A stretch of 64,000 bases of DNA, from assembly GCF_001668625.1 (NCBI RefSeq), contig NZ_LZLJ01000093.1, forward strand, positions 1 to 64,000. The letters are read 5' to 3'. This document shows, piece after piece, positions 26,280 through 35,637 of the stretch. Position numbers and translations under genes: made by a program. The notes below the pieces were generated by a model. The model did not search any database. It saw nothing but the letters and a program-made list of their open reading frames with translations, and had not been told where the DNA came from. This DNA comes from Mycobacterium sp. 1274756.6. GTDB taxonomy: Bacteria; Actinomycetota; Actinomycetes; Mycobacteriales; Mycobacteriaceae. How positions within the stretch are numbered: position 1 is the first letter of the stretch; every line of letters begins with the position of its first letter.

Positions 26280-26285
26280 TACGCT
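26280..26285 (+). promoter_or_regulatory. -10 box of the methyltransferase gene
   Basis: TACGCT ends 6 nt before the ATG at 26292, consistent with a leaderless transcript. The rest of the 26000-26279 gap holds the sigE promoter region and a TTGAC-rich patch (26113-26127). I see no other gene there. Confidence 0.45.
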
Positions 26286-26291
26286 GCGGTC

Positions 26292-26960
26292 ATGTCCAGC
26301 ACCGACCAGCCCACCGGCGAGACCACCCCGCGCAGCCGGGCGGAATCGCTCTACGCCCACGCCGAGGAGTCCATCTCCGAAGACGAGGTGCTGGTGGCCG
26401 CCCGGGACCGGGCCGGCGAGATCGGGGCCGGCGCGGTCAGCCCGGCCGTCGGAGCCCTGCTGAGCCTGCTGGCCCGCCTCAGCGGCGGCAAGGCGGTCGT
26501 GGAGGTGGGCACCGGCGCCGGGGTGAGCGGGCTGTGGCTGCTGTCCGGGATGGTCGAGGACGGCGTACTGACCACCATCGACGTGGAGCCGGAATACCAG
26601 CGGGTGGCCAAGCAGACCTTCGCCGAGGCCGGCTCGGGGCCCTCGCGCACCCGGCTGATCGCCGGCCGCGCCCAGGAGGTGCTCACCCGGCTCGCCGACG
26701 ACTCCTACGACCTGGTGTTCGTCGACGCGGACCCGATCGACCTGCCCACCTACGTCGCCGAAGGGGTGCGCCTGCTGCGCTCCGGCGGGGTGATCGTGCT
26801 CAACCGGGCCGCGCTCGGCGGCCGGGTGGGGGACCCCGCCGCCAACGACGCCGAGGTGTCCGCGGCCCGCGAGGCCGCCCGGCTCATCGCCGAGGACGAG
26901 CGGCTCAGCCCCGCGCTGCTCCCGCTGGGCGAGGGCCTGCTGGCCGCCGTGCGGGACTGA
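26292..26960 (+). CDS. O-methyltransferase family 3 protein (Rv1220c-like)
   Basis: A 222-residue SAM-dependent methyltransferase of the caffeoyl-CoA/catechol type. Motif I reads [15 protein letters not shown], followed by TTIDVEPEY and [13 protein letters not shown]. The acceptor is unknown. It is divergent from sigE, as in M. tuberculosis. Start set by the leaderless -10 box; only the N-terminal 10 residues differ among possible starts. Confidence 0.85.
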   Translation: MSSTDQPTGETTPRSRAESLYAHAEESISEDEVLVAARDRAGEIGAGAVSPAVGALLSLLARLSGGKAVVEVGTGAGVSGLWLLSGMVEDGVLTTIDVEPEYQRVAKQTFAEAGSGPSRTRLIAGRAQEVLTRLADDSYDLVFVDADPIDLPTYVAEGVRLLRSGGVIVLNRAALGGRVGDPAANDAEVSAAREAARLIAEDERLSPALLPLGEGLLAAVRD

Positions 26961-27027
26961 CCCGCCCCACCGGATCCCCCTGCCGACGCGCTCGGCACCC
27001 GCACCGAAAAAATCCTTGCCCACCCAC

Positions 27028-27045
27028 TAAACGCGCGTTTAAACT
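27028..27045 (+). promoter_or_regulatory. 14-bp palindrome over the -10 box of the TetR gene
   Basis: TAAACGCGCGTTTA (27028-27041) is a perfect palindrome. It overlaps TAAACT (27040-27045), a -10 box 7 nt before the ATG. This is the expected place for an autorepressor operator. A second dyad, GAACATGCGTTC (27049-27060), covers the start codon. Confidence 0.6.
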
Positions 27046-27052
27046 ATTGAAC

Positions 27053-27742
27053 ATGCGTTCAGTCGATCGGTCGACGCCCGCCCGCATCCGGGATGCGGCG
27101 ATCACGCTCTTCGCCGAGCGCGGCTTCGACGCCGGGGTGCGGGCAATCGCCGCGGCCGCCGAGGTCAGCCCCGGTCTGGTGATCCACCACTTCGGTTCCA
27201 AGGACGGCCTGCGGCAGGCCTGCGACGAGTACGTGGCCGAGCAGATCCGCCAGGACAAGGTGGCCGCGCTGCGCGCGCCGGACCCGGCCAGCTGGCTGGC
27301 GCAGCTGAACGAGATCGAGTCTTACGCACCGCTGACCGCCTACCTGATGCGCAGCCTGCACACCGGCAGCGACCTGGCCAAGTCACTGTGGCGCCGGATG
27401 ATCGACAACGCCGAGGACTACCTCGCCGAGGGCGTGCGCGCGGGCACCATCAAGCCCAGCGCCGATCCGCGGGCCCGCGCGCGGTATCTGGCGATGATCG
27501 GCGCCGGCGGGCTGCTGCTCTATCTGCAGCTGCACGACACCGGCGACGATTTCGAGGCGGTGCTGCGCGACTACGTGCGCGACATGGTCCCGCCGGCGCT
27601 CGAGCTCTACACCCAGGGCCTGCTGACCGACGCGAGCCTCTACGAAGCGATGCTCGCCGCCCCGGATGCCGCCGGCACCAGCGGTTCCGCTACCACCGAC
27701 CCCGACATCAGCGGCGACGAAGGAGGAACCGATGACCGGTGA
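27053..27742 (+). CDS. TetR-family regulator of the efflux operon (Rv1219c-like)
   Basis: A 229-residue TetR protein. The DNA-binding domain is at residues 8-55 ([36 protein letters not shown]). The C-terminal ligand domain is all-helical. The C-terminal 25 residues are acidic and polar. In M. tuberculosis Rv1219c controls the Rv1218c-Rv1217c drug pump. The same order is kept here, with an 11-nt overlap into the ATPase gene. The ATG start is supported by the leaderless promoter. Confidence 0.9.
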   Translation: MRSVDRSTPARIRDAAITLFAERGFDAGVRAIAAAAEVSPGLVIHHFGSKDGLRQACDEYVAEQIRQDKVAALRAPDPASWLAQLNEIESYAPLTAYLMRSLHTGSDLAKSLWRRMIDNAEDYLAEGVRAGTIKPSADPRARARYLAMIGAGGLLLYLQLHDTGDDFEAVLRDYVRDMVPPALELYTQGLLTDASLYEAMLAAPDAAGTSGSATTDPDISGDEGGTDDR

Positions 27743-28664
27743 CGAACGCGGTCCGATGATCGAAATCGGCTCGCTGCGCAAGAGTTTCGGGCGGGTGCTG
27801 GCCCTCGACGGGCTGGACCTGGTGGTCCGCCCCGGCGAGATCCACGGTTTCCTCGGCCCCAACGGCGCCGGGAAGTCGACGACGCTGCGGGTCCTGCTCG
27901 GGCTGATCCGCGCCGATGGCGGCACGGTACGCCTCCTCGGACTCGACCCGTGGGCCGACGCGGTGACGCTGCACCGGCAGCTCGCCTATGTGCCCGGCGA
28001 CGTCACGCTGTGGCCGTCGCTCACCGGCGGGGAGATCATCGATCTGCTGGGCCGCATGCGCGGCGGGCTGGACCCGCGGCGCCGCGACGAGCTGATCGAG
28101 CGCTTCGACCTCGACCCGCGCAAGAAGGCCCGCACCTACTCCAAGGGCAACCGGCAGAAGGTGTCGCTGGTGTCGGCGCTGGCGTCCCGGGCGCGGCTGC
28201 TGCTGCTCGACGAGCCGACCAGCGGCCTGGATCCGTTGATGGAGCGGGTGTTCCAGGAAGCCGTCACCGAAGCCCGCGACCGGGGCGCCACCGTCCTGTT
28301 GTCCAGCCACATCCTGGCCGAGTGCGAAGCGCTGTGCGAGCGGGTGACGATCATCCGGGCCGGCCGCACCGTGGAGAGCGGGTCGCTGGCGGCGATGCGG
28401 CACCTGAGCCGCACGTCGATCACCGCCGAACTGACCGGCGATCCCGGCGACCTCACCCGCCTGCCCGGCGTGCACCACCTCAGCCGATCCGGCAGCACGG
28501 TCCGCGCGCAGGTCGACAACACCAGCCTCGGCGAGTTGGTGCGGGTGCTCGGCGACGCCGGGGTGCGCAGCCTGGTCAGCCAGCCCCCCACCCTGGAGGA
28601 GCTGTTCCTGCGCCACTACGACGTCGACACCCCCGCCGCCGCCCGGTCCGGAGTGCCGCGATGA
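27732..28664 (+). CDS. multidrug ABC exporter ATPase (Rv1218c-like)
   Basis: A 310-residue ATPase of the CcmA/DrrA group. Walker A is GPNGAGKST (near residue 43), the signature region YSKGNRQKV and Walker [14 protein letters not shown]. It lacks the canonical LSGGQ, having SKGNRQK instead, which is usual for this subfamily. AAGGAGG lies 7 nt upstream of the ATG. The M. tuberculosis counterpart contributes to efflux of novobiocin and other compounds. Confidence 0.9.
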   Translation: MTGDERGPMIEIGSLRKSFGRVLALDGLDLVVRPGEIHGFLGPNGAGKSTTLRVLLGLIRADGGTVRLLGLDPWADAVTLHRQLAYVPGDVTLWPSLTGGEIIDLLGRMRGGLDPRRRDELIERFDLDPRKKARTYSKGNRQKVSLVSALASRARLLLLDEPTSGLDPLMERVFQEAVTEARDRGATVLLSSHILAECEALCERVTIIRAGRTVESGSLAAMRHLSRTSITAELTGDPGDLTRLPGVHHLSRSGSTVRAQVDNTSLGELVRVLGDAGVRSLVSQPPTLEELFLRHYDVDTPAAARSGVPR

Positions 28665-30289
28665 GCACCATCGCGCCCGCCCGGCCGTCGCCGCCGGCGC
28701 ATCGCGGCGGCTCGGCGTTCACCGGCACCACCCACCTGCTGCGGCTGTACCTGCGCCGCGACCGAATCGTGTTGCCGCTGTGGGTGCTGTTGCTGTCGGT
28801 TCCGCTGGCCGGTGTCTACATCGGCAGCGTGGCCGCGATCTATCCGACTGCCGCCGACCGGGCCGGGCTCGCGGCCACCATCATGGCCAGCCCCGCCCAA
28901 CGCGCCCTCTACGGCCAGGTCTACAACGACAGCCTCGGCGCGGTCGGCATCTGGAAGGCGGGGATGTTCCATGCGCTGATCGCGATCGCGGTGATCCTCA
29001 CCGTGATCCGGCACACCCGCGCCGACGAGGAGAGCGGCCGCGCGGAGTTGGTCGACTCGACCGCGGTCGGCCGCTACGCGGGGCTGACCGCCGCGCTGCT
29101 GCTGGCCGCCGGTGGCTCGATCGCCACCGGCGTCATCGGTGCCGCCGGGTTATTGACCACCGACGTCGCTGCCGGCGGGTCGCTGGCATTCGGTGCGGCA
29201 CTGGCCTGTTCGGGCCTGGTGTTCACCGCCGTCGCCGCGGTCACCGCGCAACTCTCCCCCAGCGCCCGCGTCGCCCGCACGGCGGCGTTCGCGGCGCTGG
29301 CGGTCGCGTTCACACTGCGCGCGGTCGGGGACGCGGGCGATAGCGGCTTGTCGTGGTTTTCCCCGCTGGGTTGGGCGTTGCAGGTCCGCCCCTACGCCGG
29401 GGACCGGTGGTGGGTGCTGTTGCTGCCGTTGACGACGGCCGCCGCGCTCACCGTGGTGGCCTACCGGCTGCGCGCTCGCCGTGATGTCGGTGCGGGCCTG
29501 TTCGCCGAGCGGCCCGGTCCCGCGCGGGCGTCGTCGCGGCTGCGCGGGGTCTTCGGGTTGACGTGGCGGCTGGGCCGCGGCTCGCTGGCGGTCTGGACCG
29601 TCGGGTTGGCGGCATACGGGCTGATGATCGGCAGCGCGGTGCGCGGAATCGGCGGCCAGTTGGGCGGCGATGCCCGCGACGTCGTCACCCGGCTGGGCGG
29701 CACCACGGCGCTGGCGGACGCGTTCATCGCGGTGGCGTTCACGATGGTGGGGTTGATCGGGGCCGCGTTCGCGGTCGCACTGGTGCTGCGGCTGCATCAG
29801 GAGGAGGATGCCGGCCACGCCGAAGAAGTGCTGGCCGCCGCGGTCCCGCGTGGCCGCTGGCTGGGCAGCCATCTGGTGATGGCGCTGGGCGCCTCGGCGC
29901 TGGCCCTGCTGGTGGCCGGCGCCGCCGCGGGCACGGCGTATGCGGCGGCCACCGGCGACCCGGCCGACGCGGGGGCCACGCTCGGCGCCGCCGCCGTGCA
30001 ACTGCCTGCCGTGTGGCTGCCTGCGGCGCTGGGGGTGGCGTTGTTCGGGCTGGCGCCCCGGTTCACCCCGGCGATCTGGGGAGTGCTCGTCGCGTTCGTC
30101 GCGGTCTATCTCCTGGGCGCGTTGGCGGGGGCGCCCCAGTGGGTGAACGACGCCGAGCCGTTCGGGCATGTGCCGCGGGTGACCGGCGGGGATTTCACCG
30201 CGGTGCCGCTGCTGTGGTTGCTGGGGATCGACGTGGCGCTGATCGCGGTGGGTGCGGTCGGCTTCGCTCGACGCGATCTGCGGCACTGA
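28661..30289 (+). CDS. multidrug ABC exporter permease (Rv1217c-like)
   Basis: A 542-residue membrane protein with about 12 spans arranged as two similar halves, each preceded by a basic segment ([14 protein letters not shown] and [17 protein letters not shown]). It pairs with the ATPase, whose stop it overlaps as ATGA. Exporter permeases of this double-length type act as the full membrane part. Length agrees with Rv1217c (548). Confidence 0.9.
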   Translation: MSTIAPARPSPPAHRGGSAFTGTTHLLRLYLRRDRIVLPLWVLLLSVPLAGVYIGSVAAIYPTAADRAGLAATIMASPAQRALYGQVYNDSLGAVGIWKAGMFHALIAIAVILTVIRHTRADEESGRAELVDSTAVGRYAGLTAALLLAAGGSIATGVIGAAGLLTTDVAAGGSLAFGAALACSGLVFTAVAAVTAQLSPSARVARTAAFAALAVAFTLRAVGDAGDSGLSWFSPLGWALQVRPYAGDRWWVLLLPLTTAAALTVVAYRLRARRDVGAGLFAERPGPARASSRLRGVFGLTWRLGRGSLAVWTVGLAAYGLMIGSAVRGIGGQLGGDARDVVTRLGGTTALADAFIAVAFTMVGLIGAAFAVALVLRLHQEEDAGHAEEVLAAAVPRGRWLGSHLVMALGASALALLVAGAAAGTAYAAATGDPADAGATLGAAAVQLPAVWLPAALGVALFGLAPRFTPAIWGVLVAFVAVYLLGALAGAPQWVNDAEPFGHVPRVTGGDFTAVPLLWLLGIDVALIAVGAVGFARRDLRH

Positions 30290-30306
30290 AACCGGACGGA
30301 GCCGCG

Positions 30307-30981
30307 ATGAACCTCCAGCTGCGGGTATTCACGGCGTCGCTGGTCGGGACCGCGGTGCTGGCCGTGGCCCTATTCCTGCCGGCGGGCACCCTCGACTACT
30401 GGCGGGGCTGGGTTTTCCTGGCCGTGTTCGCGGCGGCGAGCCTGGGGCCCAGCTCCTACTTCGCCCGCAAGCACCCCGAGGTCCTGGAGCGGCGCCTGCG
30501 CGTCGGGCCGCGGGCCGAGACCCGCCGGGCGCAGCAGGTGATCATCAGCCTGTCCTTCCTGGTGTTGCTGGCCATGCTGGTGTTCAGTGTCTTCGATCAC
30601 CGCTTCGGCTGGTCGCCGGTGCCCGCCGCGGTCTCGGTGGCCGGCGACGGGCTGGTCGCGGTCGGGTTGGGGGCGGGCATGCTGGTGGTCGCGCAGAACC
30701 GGTTCGCCGGCGCGACCATCCGCGTCGAACCCGGTCAACACCTGGTCAGCACCGGGCTCTACGGGCGGGTGCGCCATCCGATGTACAGCGGGAACCTGCT
30801 GCTGATGGCCGGGATCCCGCCGGCGTTGGGCTCGCTGTGGGGGCTGGTGTTCCTGCTCCCCGGCACCGCGGTGCTGGTGGCGCGGATCCTCGATGAGGAA
30901 GCCATGCTCACCGCGGAACTGCCCGGCTACCGCGACTACACCCGTCGGGTCCGCTACCGGCTGGTGCCGTATCTGTGGTGA
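30307..30981 (+). CDS. isoprenylcysteine-methyltransferase-like membrane protein (Rv1216c-like)
   Basis: A 224-residue protein with about five spans. The C-terminal region has the ICMT/phospholipid-methyltransferase pattern: LVSTGLYGRVRHPMYSGNLL, then RILDEEAMLTAELPGY and YRLVPYLW. Such proteins bind S-adenosylmethionine at the membrane; the substrate is unknown. It follows the permease by 17 bp, and ACGGAG precedes the ATG, so it belongs to the efflux operon. Confidence 0.85.
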   Translation: MNLQLRVFTASLVGTAVLAVALFLPAGTLDYWRGWVFLAVFAAASLGPSSYFARKHPEVLERRLRVGPRAETRRAQQVIISLSFLVLLAMLVFSVFDHRFGWSPVPAAVSVAGDGLVAVGLGAGMLVVAQNRFAGATIRVEPGQHLVSTGLYGRVRHPMYSGNLLLMAGIPPALGSLWGLVFLLPGTAVLVARILDEEAMLTAELPGYRDYTRRVRYRLVPYLW

Positions 30982-30984
30982 CGG

Positions 30985-32691
30985 TCAGAACGGCAGCTTG
31001 AGATCCGGGAGCCGCAGGCTCGGCCCCTTGGGCTGATGACTGGGTGCCTTCGGTTGCCAGTGCGGCAGTTTGGGGCCCAGGTCCGGCGACTTGGGTTGCC
31101 AGTCGGGCAGTTTGGGTGGCTGCCACTGCGGTTGCTTGGGTGCCTTGGGTGCCTTGGGTGCCTTGGGTGACTCCGGCTGCCAATCCGGCAGGCTGGGCTG
31201 CCATTCCGGTTGCTTGGGCGTCTTGGGCGGGTCCGGGCGTTTCGGTGTCTTCGGCCGCTCCGGCGCCTTGGGCTGCCAGACCGGCGGCAGGTCGAGTGCC
31301 GGCTCGCTCGGCCGGGTCTTCTTCGGCGGGTTGCGGGTCGGCGGTTCGGGCTTGGGCACCGGCAGCTGCGGCACGACGACCGGGATCGGGATCGGCAGCG
31401 GCACCGGTGCCGGAGCCGGAGCTTCGGGGACCGCGGGCGCCTGCGGCTCGGGCACGGCCGCCTCGGCGGGCGGGGGCGCCGCCGGCAGTGCCGGAGCCGG
31501 CGGGGCCACCGCGCGCGGCGCGGGTGGTTCGGGTGGCGCCTGCGGCGCCGGGGCGGGCGCCTGCGGCGCGAGAGGCTCGGGCGCCGGGGCTTGCGGTGCC
31601 GGGACCTCGGGTGCCGGAGCGACCGGGGGCGCGGCTTCCGGGGGCGGCACCGGCTGGACCACCGGTGCGGGTTGCTGGATGGTCTGCGGGGTGGCCGGCC
31701 GCTGCGGGTTGTCCTCCGGGCTGCCGACGTTGGGCAGCAGCTGCGCCACCGGCTGGATCTGCAGCACTAGCGAGACCACCAGCGCCACCGAGGCGATGAC
31801 CACGATCGCGGCCGTCGCGCTGCCGATCAGCACCGGGGTGCGGGTCAACCGCTTGCGTATCCCGTCGGGGCCGGCGGCGTCGTCGTGTCCCCCGCCGTCG
31901 GGAAGCGCGCTGTAGGCCAGCGCGGTGTCCTCGGTGTCTCCGCCGCTCGCCAGCCGCAGCGCCAGCCCGTCGGGGTCGATCGCCCCGGTTCCGGGGTCAC
32001 GCGAATAGGCCAGCGCCTGGGTCGACATGGTGAACAGCGGGGCGTGGGCCGCGGCCACCGCGGCCCCCTGGGCCAGCGCCGTCGCCGGCTCTTCGGGCAC
32101 CGTCACCGGCAGCGGGGTGAGCGCCTCCAGCTGGGTTTTGACCGCCCTGATGTCGACGCCGGCGCCGACGAGGTGGACCCCGCCGGGGCGGGTTTCCAGC
32201 AGGGCCAGTTCGGTCATCGCCTCGGCGAGCACCCCGGACGGGTCGTCGGGCAGCCGTCGGCGGTGCACCGCGCCGATCGCCCCGGTCGCCGAGTCGACGA
32301 CCGCGAGCGTCATGCTGCCCGGCTCGAAGTAGGTCAGCGCGGTGCACGGGTAGCCGAGCGCCTTGCCGACGGTCTGGGTCAGCGCCGCGGCGGCCAGAAA
32401 CCCCGACACCAGCATGACGTCGCCGATCCGGTGTTCGCTGAGCGCGTCGCCGACGACGATCGCGTCGGCCTGCGCCGAGCAGGTCACCCCGATCGAGGCG
32501 ACCCGATACCCGCCGGCGTCGGCGGCCCCGCGGGCCTGCTGGATGGCGGTGATGGCCGCTTCGGCGGGGGCGGTGCCGGCGTCGACGGCGATCATGTCCT
32601 CGTCGACGGTCACCCCGTCGGCGTGGTCGCCTTCGGTCAGCGCGAGGTAGATCGCCGTCGGTGTCACCGACACTCCCAGGGCGACCTCCAC
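30985..32691 (-). CDS. DUF7159-family proline-rich membrane protein (Rv0312-like)
   Basis: A 568-residue protein. The N-terminal domain (1-270) starts VEVALGVSVTPTAIYLALTE, the hallmark of mycobacterial DUF7159 proteins, which have an actin/Hsp70-like look. One membrane span (PVLIGSATAAIVVIASVALV, extending to VSLVLQI) lies near 290. The outside part is a Pro/Ala-rich stalk, then a basic C-terminus with repeated W-Q-P motifs (PKLPDWQPKSP type) and tandem PKA units. The function is unknown. The GTG at 32691 is chosen because GGAGG lies 4 nt upstream and the family starts here. It takes the place held by PE14/Rv1215c in M. tuberculosis. Confidence 0.75.
   Translation of the reverse strand: MEVALGVSVTPTAIYLALTEGDHADGVTVDEDMIAVDAGTAPAEAAITAIQQARGAADAGGYRVASIGVTCSAQADAIVVGDALSEHRIGDVMLVSGFLAAAALTQTVGKALGYPCTALTYFEPGSMTLAVVDSATGAIGAVHRRRLPDDPSGVLAEAMTELALLETRPGGVHLVGAGVDIRAVKTQLEALTPLPVTVPEEPATALAQGAAVAAAHAPLFTMSTQALAYSRDPGTGAIDPDGLALRLASGGDTEDTALAYSALPDGGGHDDAAGPDGIRKRLTRTPVLIGSATAAIVVIASVALVVSLVLQIQPVAQLLPNVGSPEDNPQRPATPQTIQQPAPVVQPVPPPEAAPPVAPAPEVPAPQAPAPEPLAPQAPAPAPQAPPEPPAPRAVAPPAPALPAAPPPAEAAVPEPQAPAVPEAPAPAPVPLPIPIPVVVPQLPVPKPEPPTRNPPKKTRPSEPALDLPPVWQPKAPERPKTPKRPDPPKTPKQPEWQPSLPDWQPESPKAPKAPKAPKQPQWQPPKLPDWQPKSPDLGPKLPHWQPKAPSHQPKGPSLRLPDLKLPF
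31135..31170 (-). repeat. four tandem 9-bp units encoding Pro-Lys-Ala repeats
   Basis: Four copies of CTTGGGTGC in a row (the last ends in A) encode repeated Pro-Lys-Ala in the tail of the DUF7159 protein. Such runs can change copy number by slippage in whole codons. Confidence 0.8.
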
Positions 32692-32786
32692 GACCCCTCC
32701 CACACCGGTTCGAGAAACTCCCACCGGACTCGTCGTCATCATCGCTGGCGGCACGAACGATGCTACGCGCGCCGGATCCCCTCCAC

Positions 32787-32804
32787 CATACATGCGCACG
32801 TATG
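32787..32804 (-). promoter_or_regulatory. 18-bp near-palindrome over a -10 box
   Basis: CATACATGCGCACGTATG is a palindrome in 16 of 18 positions. It overlaps TATGGT on the minus strand (32785-32790), a possible -10 box for the DUF7159 gene. It could be an operator. A second candidate, TAGCAT, lies at 32760-32765. Confidence 0.4.
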
Positions 32805-32833
32805 AATAAGTAGGTGCGGGTGCGGCGGTGTCG

Positions 32834-34048
32834 TCAGATCCAGACGCCCTTGCCCACCGCGACGACCCCGCCGGCGCTGATCGCGAACCGCTCCCGGTCC
32901 TTCTCCAGATCCACCCCGACCATCTCGCCGGGGCCGACCACCACGTTCTTGTCCAAGATCGTGTGGCGCACCACCGCCCCGCGACCGACCCGCGCGCCGG
33001 GCATGATCACCGCGCCCTCCACGATCGCGCCGTCGTCGATGACCACGTTGGACGATAGCACCGAGTTGCGCACCGAGGCGGCCGAGATGATGCTGCCCGC
33101 ACCGACCACCGACTCCTGCGCGGAGCCGCCGTTGACGAACTTGGCCGGGGCGAGGTTCTCGGTCGCGCCGCGGATCGGCCAGCGGGTGTTGTACAGATTG
33201 AAGATCGGCCGCTCGGAGACCAGGTCCATGTGCGCGTCGTAGAACGCGTCAAGGGTTCCGACGTCGCGCCAGTAGCCGCGGTCCCGGTCGGTGGCCCCGG
33301 GCACCTCGTTGTCGGAGAAGTCGTAGACCGACGCCACCCCGTCGGCGACCAGCCGCGGGACGATGTCGCCGCCCATGTCGTGGTCGGAGTGGTCGTCCTC
33401 GGCGTCGGCGCTGATCGCGTCGACCAGCACCTTGGTGGTGAACACGTAGTTGCCCATCGAGACGAAGCTGACCTCGGGGTCGTCGGGGGCACCCGGCGGG
33501 TCCGACGGTTTCTCGATGAAGCTGCGGATGCGCCCCGACTCGTCGGCGTCGATGCAGCCGAACGCCGACGCCTCCGCCCGCGGCACCCGGATGCCGGCCA
33601 CCGTGGCGCCGGCCCCGGTGTCGATGTGGAACTGCACCATCTGCTGCGGATCCATCCGGTAGACGTGGTCGGCGCCGAACACCACGATGTAGTCCGGGTC
33701 CTCGTCGAAGATCAGGTTGAGCGACTGGTAGATCGCGTCCGCCGAGCCGGTGTACCAGCGCGGGCCGAGCCGCTGCTGGGCCGGGACCGGGGTGATGTAC
33801 TCCCCCGCCAGCCCGCTCAACCGCCAGTTCTGCGAGATGTGCCGGTCCAGCGAGTGCGACTTGTACTGGGTCAGCACGCAGATCCGCAGCAGCCGCGCGT
33901 TGACCAGATTCGACAGCACGAAGTCGATCAGCCGGTAGGCGCCGCCGAAGGGGACCGCCGGTTTGGCCCGGTCCGCGGTGAGCGGATAGAGCCGCTTCCC
34001 CTCCCCGCCGGCCAGAACGATGCCCAGCACGTGTGGCGCTTCCCTCAT
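32834..34048 (-). CDS. glgC: glucose-1-phosphate adenylyltransferase GlgC
   Basis: A 404-residue ADP-glucose pyrophosphorylase, the same length as M. tuberculosis GlgC. The N-terminal nucleotidyltransferase domain has [18 protein letters not shown] and [10 protein letters not shown]. The C-terminal left-handed beta-helix has repeats such as [18 protein letters not shown]. It makes ADP-glucose, the donor for GlgM. TAGGTT (34055-34060) lies 6 nt before the ATG, so it is probably leaderless, back to back with glgM. Confidence 0.97.
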   Translation of the reverse strand: MREAPHVLGIVLAGGEGKRLYPLTADRAKPAVPFGGAYRLIDFVLSNLVNARLLRICVLTQYKSHSLDRHISQNWRLSGLAGEYITPVPAQQRLGPRWYTGSADAIYQSLNLIFDEDPDYIVVFGADHVYRMDPQQMVQFHIDTGAGATVAGIRVPRAEASAFGCIDADESGRIRSFIEKPSDPPGAPDDPEVSFVSMGNYVFTTKVLVDAISADAEDDHSDHDMGGDIVPRLVADGVASVYDFSDNEVPGATDRDRGYWRDVGTLDAFYDAHMDLVSERPIFNLYNTRWPIRGATENLAPAKFVNGGSAQESVVGAGSIISAASVRNSVLSSNVVIDDGAIVEGAVIMPGARVGRGAVVRHTILDKNVVVGPGEMVGVDLEKDRERFAISAGGVVAVGKGVWI

Positions 34049-34054
34049 GTTCTC

Positions 34055-34131
34055 AACCTATCGGCCCTCCGGCAGCCCTGCCAGAGCAACCGGTGGTCGG
34101 CGAGCCGCCCGGCCGCCGCGAGCACTACCGT
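34055..34131. promoter_or_regulatory. divergent leaderless promoters of glgC and glgM
   Basis: TAGGTT (minus, 34055-34060) and TACCGT (plus, 34126-34131) each end 6 nt before their start codon. The two -10 boxes are 65 bp apart, so the -35 regions nearly abut and one regulator could act on both. Confidence 0.55.
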
Positions 34132-34137
34132 TCGGGT

Positions 34138-35310
34138 ATGCGTGTGGCGATGATGACCCGTGAGTACCCGCCCGAGGTCTACGGCGGCGCCGGCGTGCAT
34201 GTCACCGAACTCGTCGCCCAGCTGCGCCATCTGTGCGAGGTCGACGTGCACTGCATGGGCGCGGCCCGCCCGGGCGCCCCGGGCGTCGAAGCCCACCGGC
34301 CCGACCCGGCGCTGGCCGACGCCAATCCGGCGCTCGCGACGCTTTCGGCGGATCTGTCGATGGCCCACGCGGCGGCGTCGGCGTCGTTGGCGCACTCGCA
34401 CACCTGGTACACCGGGCTGGCCGGGCACCTGGCCGCCCGGCTCTACGACATCCCGCATGTGCTCACCGCGCACTCGCTGGAGCCGTTGCGGCCCTGGAAG
34501 GCCGAACAACTCGGCGGCGGCTACCGGGTGTCGTCGTGGGTGGAACACACCGCGGTGCACGGCGCCGACGCGGTCATCGCGGTCAGTGCGAGCATGCGCG
34601 ACGACGTCCTGCGGGTCTACCCCGGTCTCGACCCCGACCGGGTCCACGTGGTGCACAACGGAATCGACACCCAGACCTGGTTCCGCACCGCCGAACCGGC
34701 GAGCGCCCCGGTGCTCGCCGAACTCGGCGTCGACCCGAACCGGCCGATCGTCGCGTTCGTCGGGCGGATCACCCGCCAGAAGGGGGTCACCCACCTGCTC
34801 GCCGCCGCGCACCGCTTTCCCGCCGAGGCGCAGCTGGTGCTGGTGGCCGGGGCGCCCGACACCCCGCAGATCGCCGCGGAGGTGTCGCTGGCCGTCGACG
34901 AACTCGCCGCCGAGCGCGGCGGGGTGTTCTGGGTTCCCGACATGCTGCCCACCGAGCGGATCCGGGAGATCCTGTCGGCGGCAACCGTGTTCGTCTGCCC
35001 CTCGGTGTACGAACCGCTGGGCATCGTCAACCTGGAGGCCATGGCCTGCGAGACCGCGGTGGTGGCCTCCGACGTCGGCGGCATCCCCGAGGTGGTCGCC
35101 GACGGGGTGACCGGCACCCTGGTCGGTTACGACCCCGACGACGCGGCGGGGTACGCGGACCGGCTGGCCGAGGCGGTCACCGCCCTGCTCGCCGACCCCG
35201 AAACCGCCCGGCGGTACGGGATGGCAGGGCGGCAACGCTGTGTGGAGCGGTTCTCCTGGGCGCGCAGCGCCGCCGAGACCTTCGAGGTGTATCGCGCGCT
35301 GTGCGGCTAG
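34138..35310 (+). CDS. glgM: alpha-maltose-1-phosphate synthase GlgM (GlgA-like)
   Basis: A 390-residue GT4 glycosyltransferase. The N-terminus MRVAMMTREYPPEVYGGAG holds the donor loop. The C-terminal half has VGRITRQKGV and the acidic E-x7-E motif in YEPLGIVNLEAMAC. In mycobacteria it joins ADP-glucose to glucose-1-phosphate, giving maltose-1-phosphate for GlgE and capsular alpha-glucan. It forms a functional pair with the divergent glgC. Confidence 0.95.
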   Translation: MRVAMMTREYPPEVYGGAGVHVTELVAQLRHLCEVDVHCMGAARPGAPGVEAHRPDPALADANPALATLSADLSMAHAAASASLAHSHTWYTGLAGHLAARLYDIPHVLTAHSLEPLRPWKAEQLGGGYRVSSWVEHTAVHGADAVIAVSASMRDDVLRVYPGLDPDRVHVVHNGIDTQTWFRTAEPASAPVLAELGVDPNRPIVAFVGRITRQKGVTHLLAAAHRFPAEAQLVLVAGAPDTPQIAAEVSLAVDELAAERGGVFWVPDMLPTERIREILSAATVFVCPSVYEPLGIVNLEAMACETAVVASDVGGIPEVVADGVTGTLVGYDPDDAAGYADRLAEAVTALLADPETARRYGMAGRQRCVERFSWARSAAETFEVYRALCG

Positions 35311-35324
35311 CGCACCGGATCGGG

Positions 35325-35492
35325 TCAGCTGGTGACGTTCTTCAGTTCCTCACCCAGGGCGGCCGCCTCGTCGGGGGTCAGCTCGACCACGAGCCGGCCA
35401 CCGCCCTCCAGCGGTACCCGCATCACGATGCCGCGCCCCTCCTTGGTCGCTTCCAACGGGCCGTCTCCGGTCCGGGGCTTCATGGCCGCCAT
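35325..35492 (-). CDS. DUF3117 small protein (Rv1211-like)
   Basis: A 55-residue soluble protein, near-invariant in actinobacteria: MAAMKPRTGDGPLEATKEG, then VMRVPLEGGGRLVVELTPDE. GGAGG lies 9 nt upstream of the ATG at 35492. The function is uncertain; the M. tuberculosis protein has been described as calmodulin-like. A longer upstream reading exists but does not fit the family start. Convergent with glgM. Confidence 0.9.
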   Translation of the reverse strand: MAAMKPRTGDGPLEATKEGRGIVMRVPLEGGGRLVVELTPDEAAALGEELKNVTS

Positions 35493-35637
35493 CGAGTGCT
35501 CCCTCCAGATCCAATCCGGTCTCACGTCACCGACGCCGACTTCGGGAACATCCCACGGTCGCGCGCCGGGCGCCTCACCGACAATTCGCCCTCCATTGTT
35601 CCCTATCGCCGCCACCGGCATGCGCAAGACCCCGCCC

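Noticed and set aside
31135..31170. CRISPR-like or satellite array
   Set aside because: The 9-bp units are in frame inside a coding region with no spacers.
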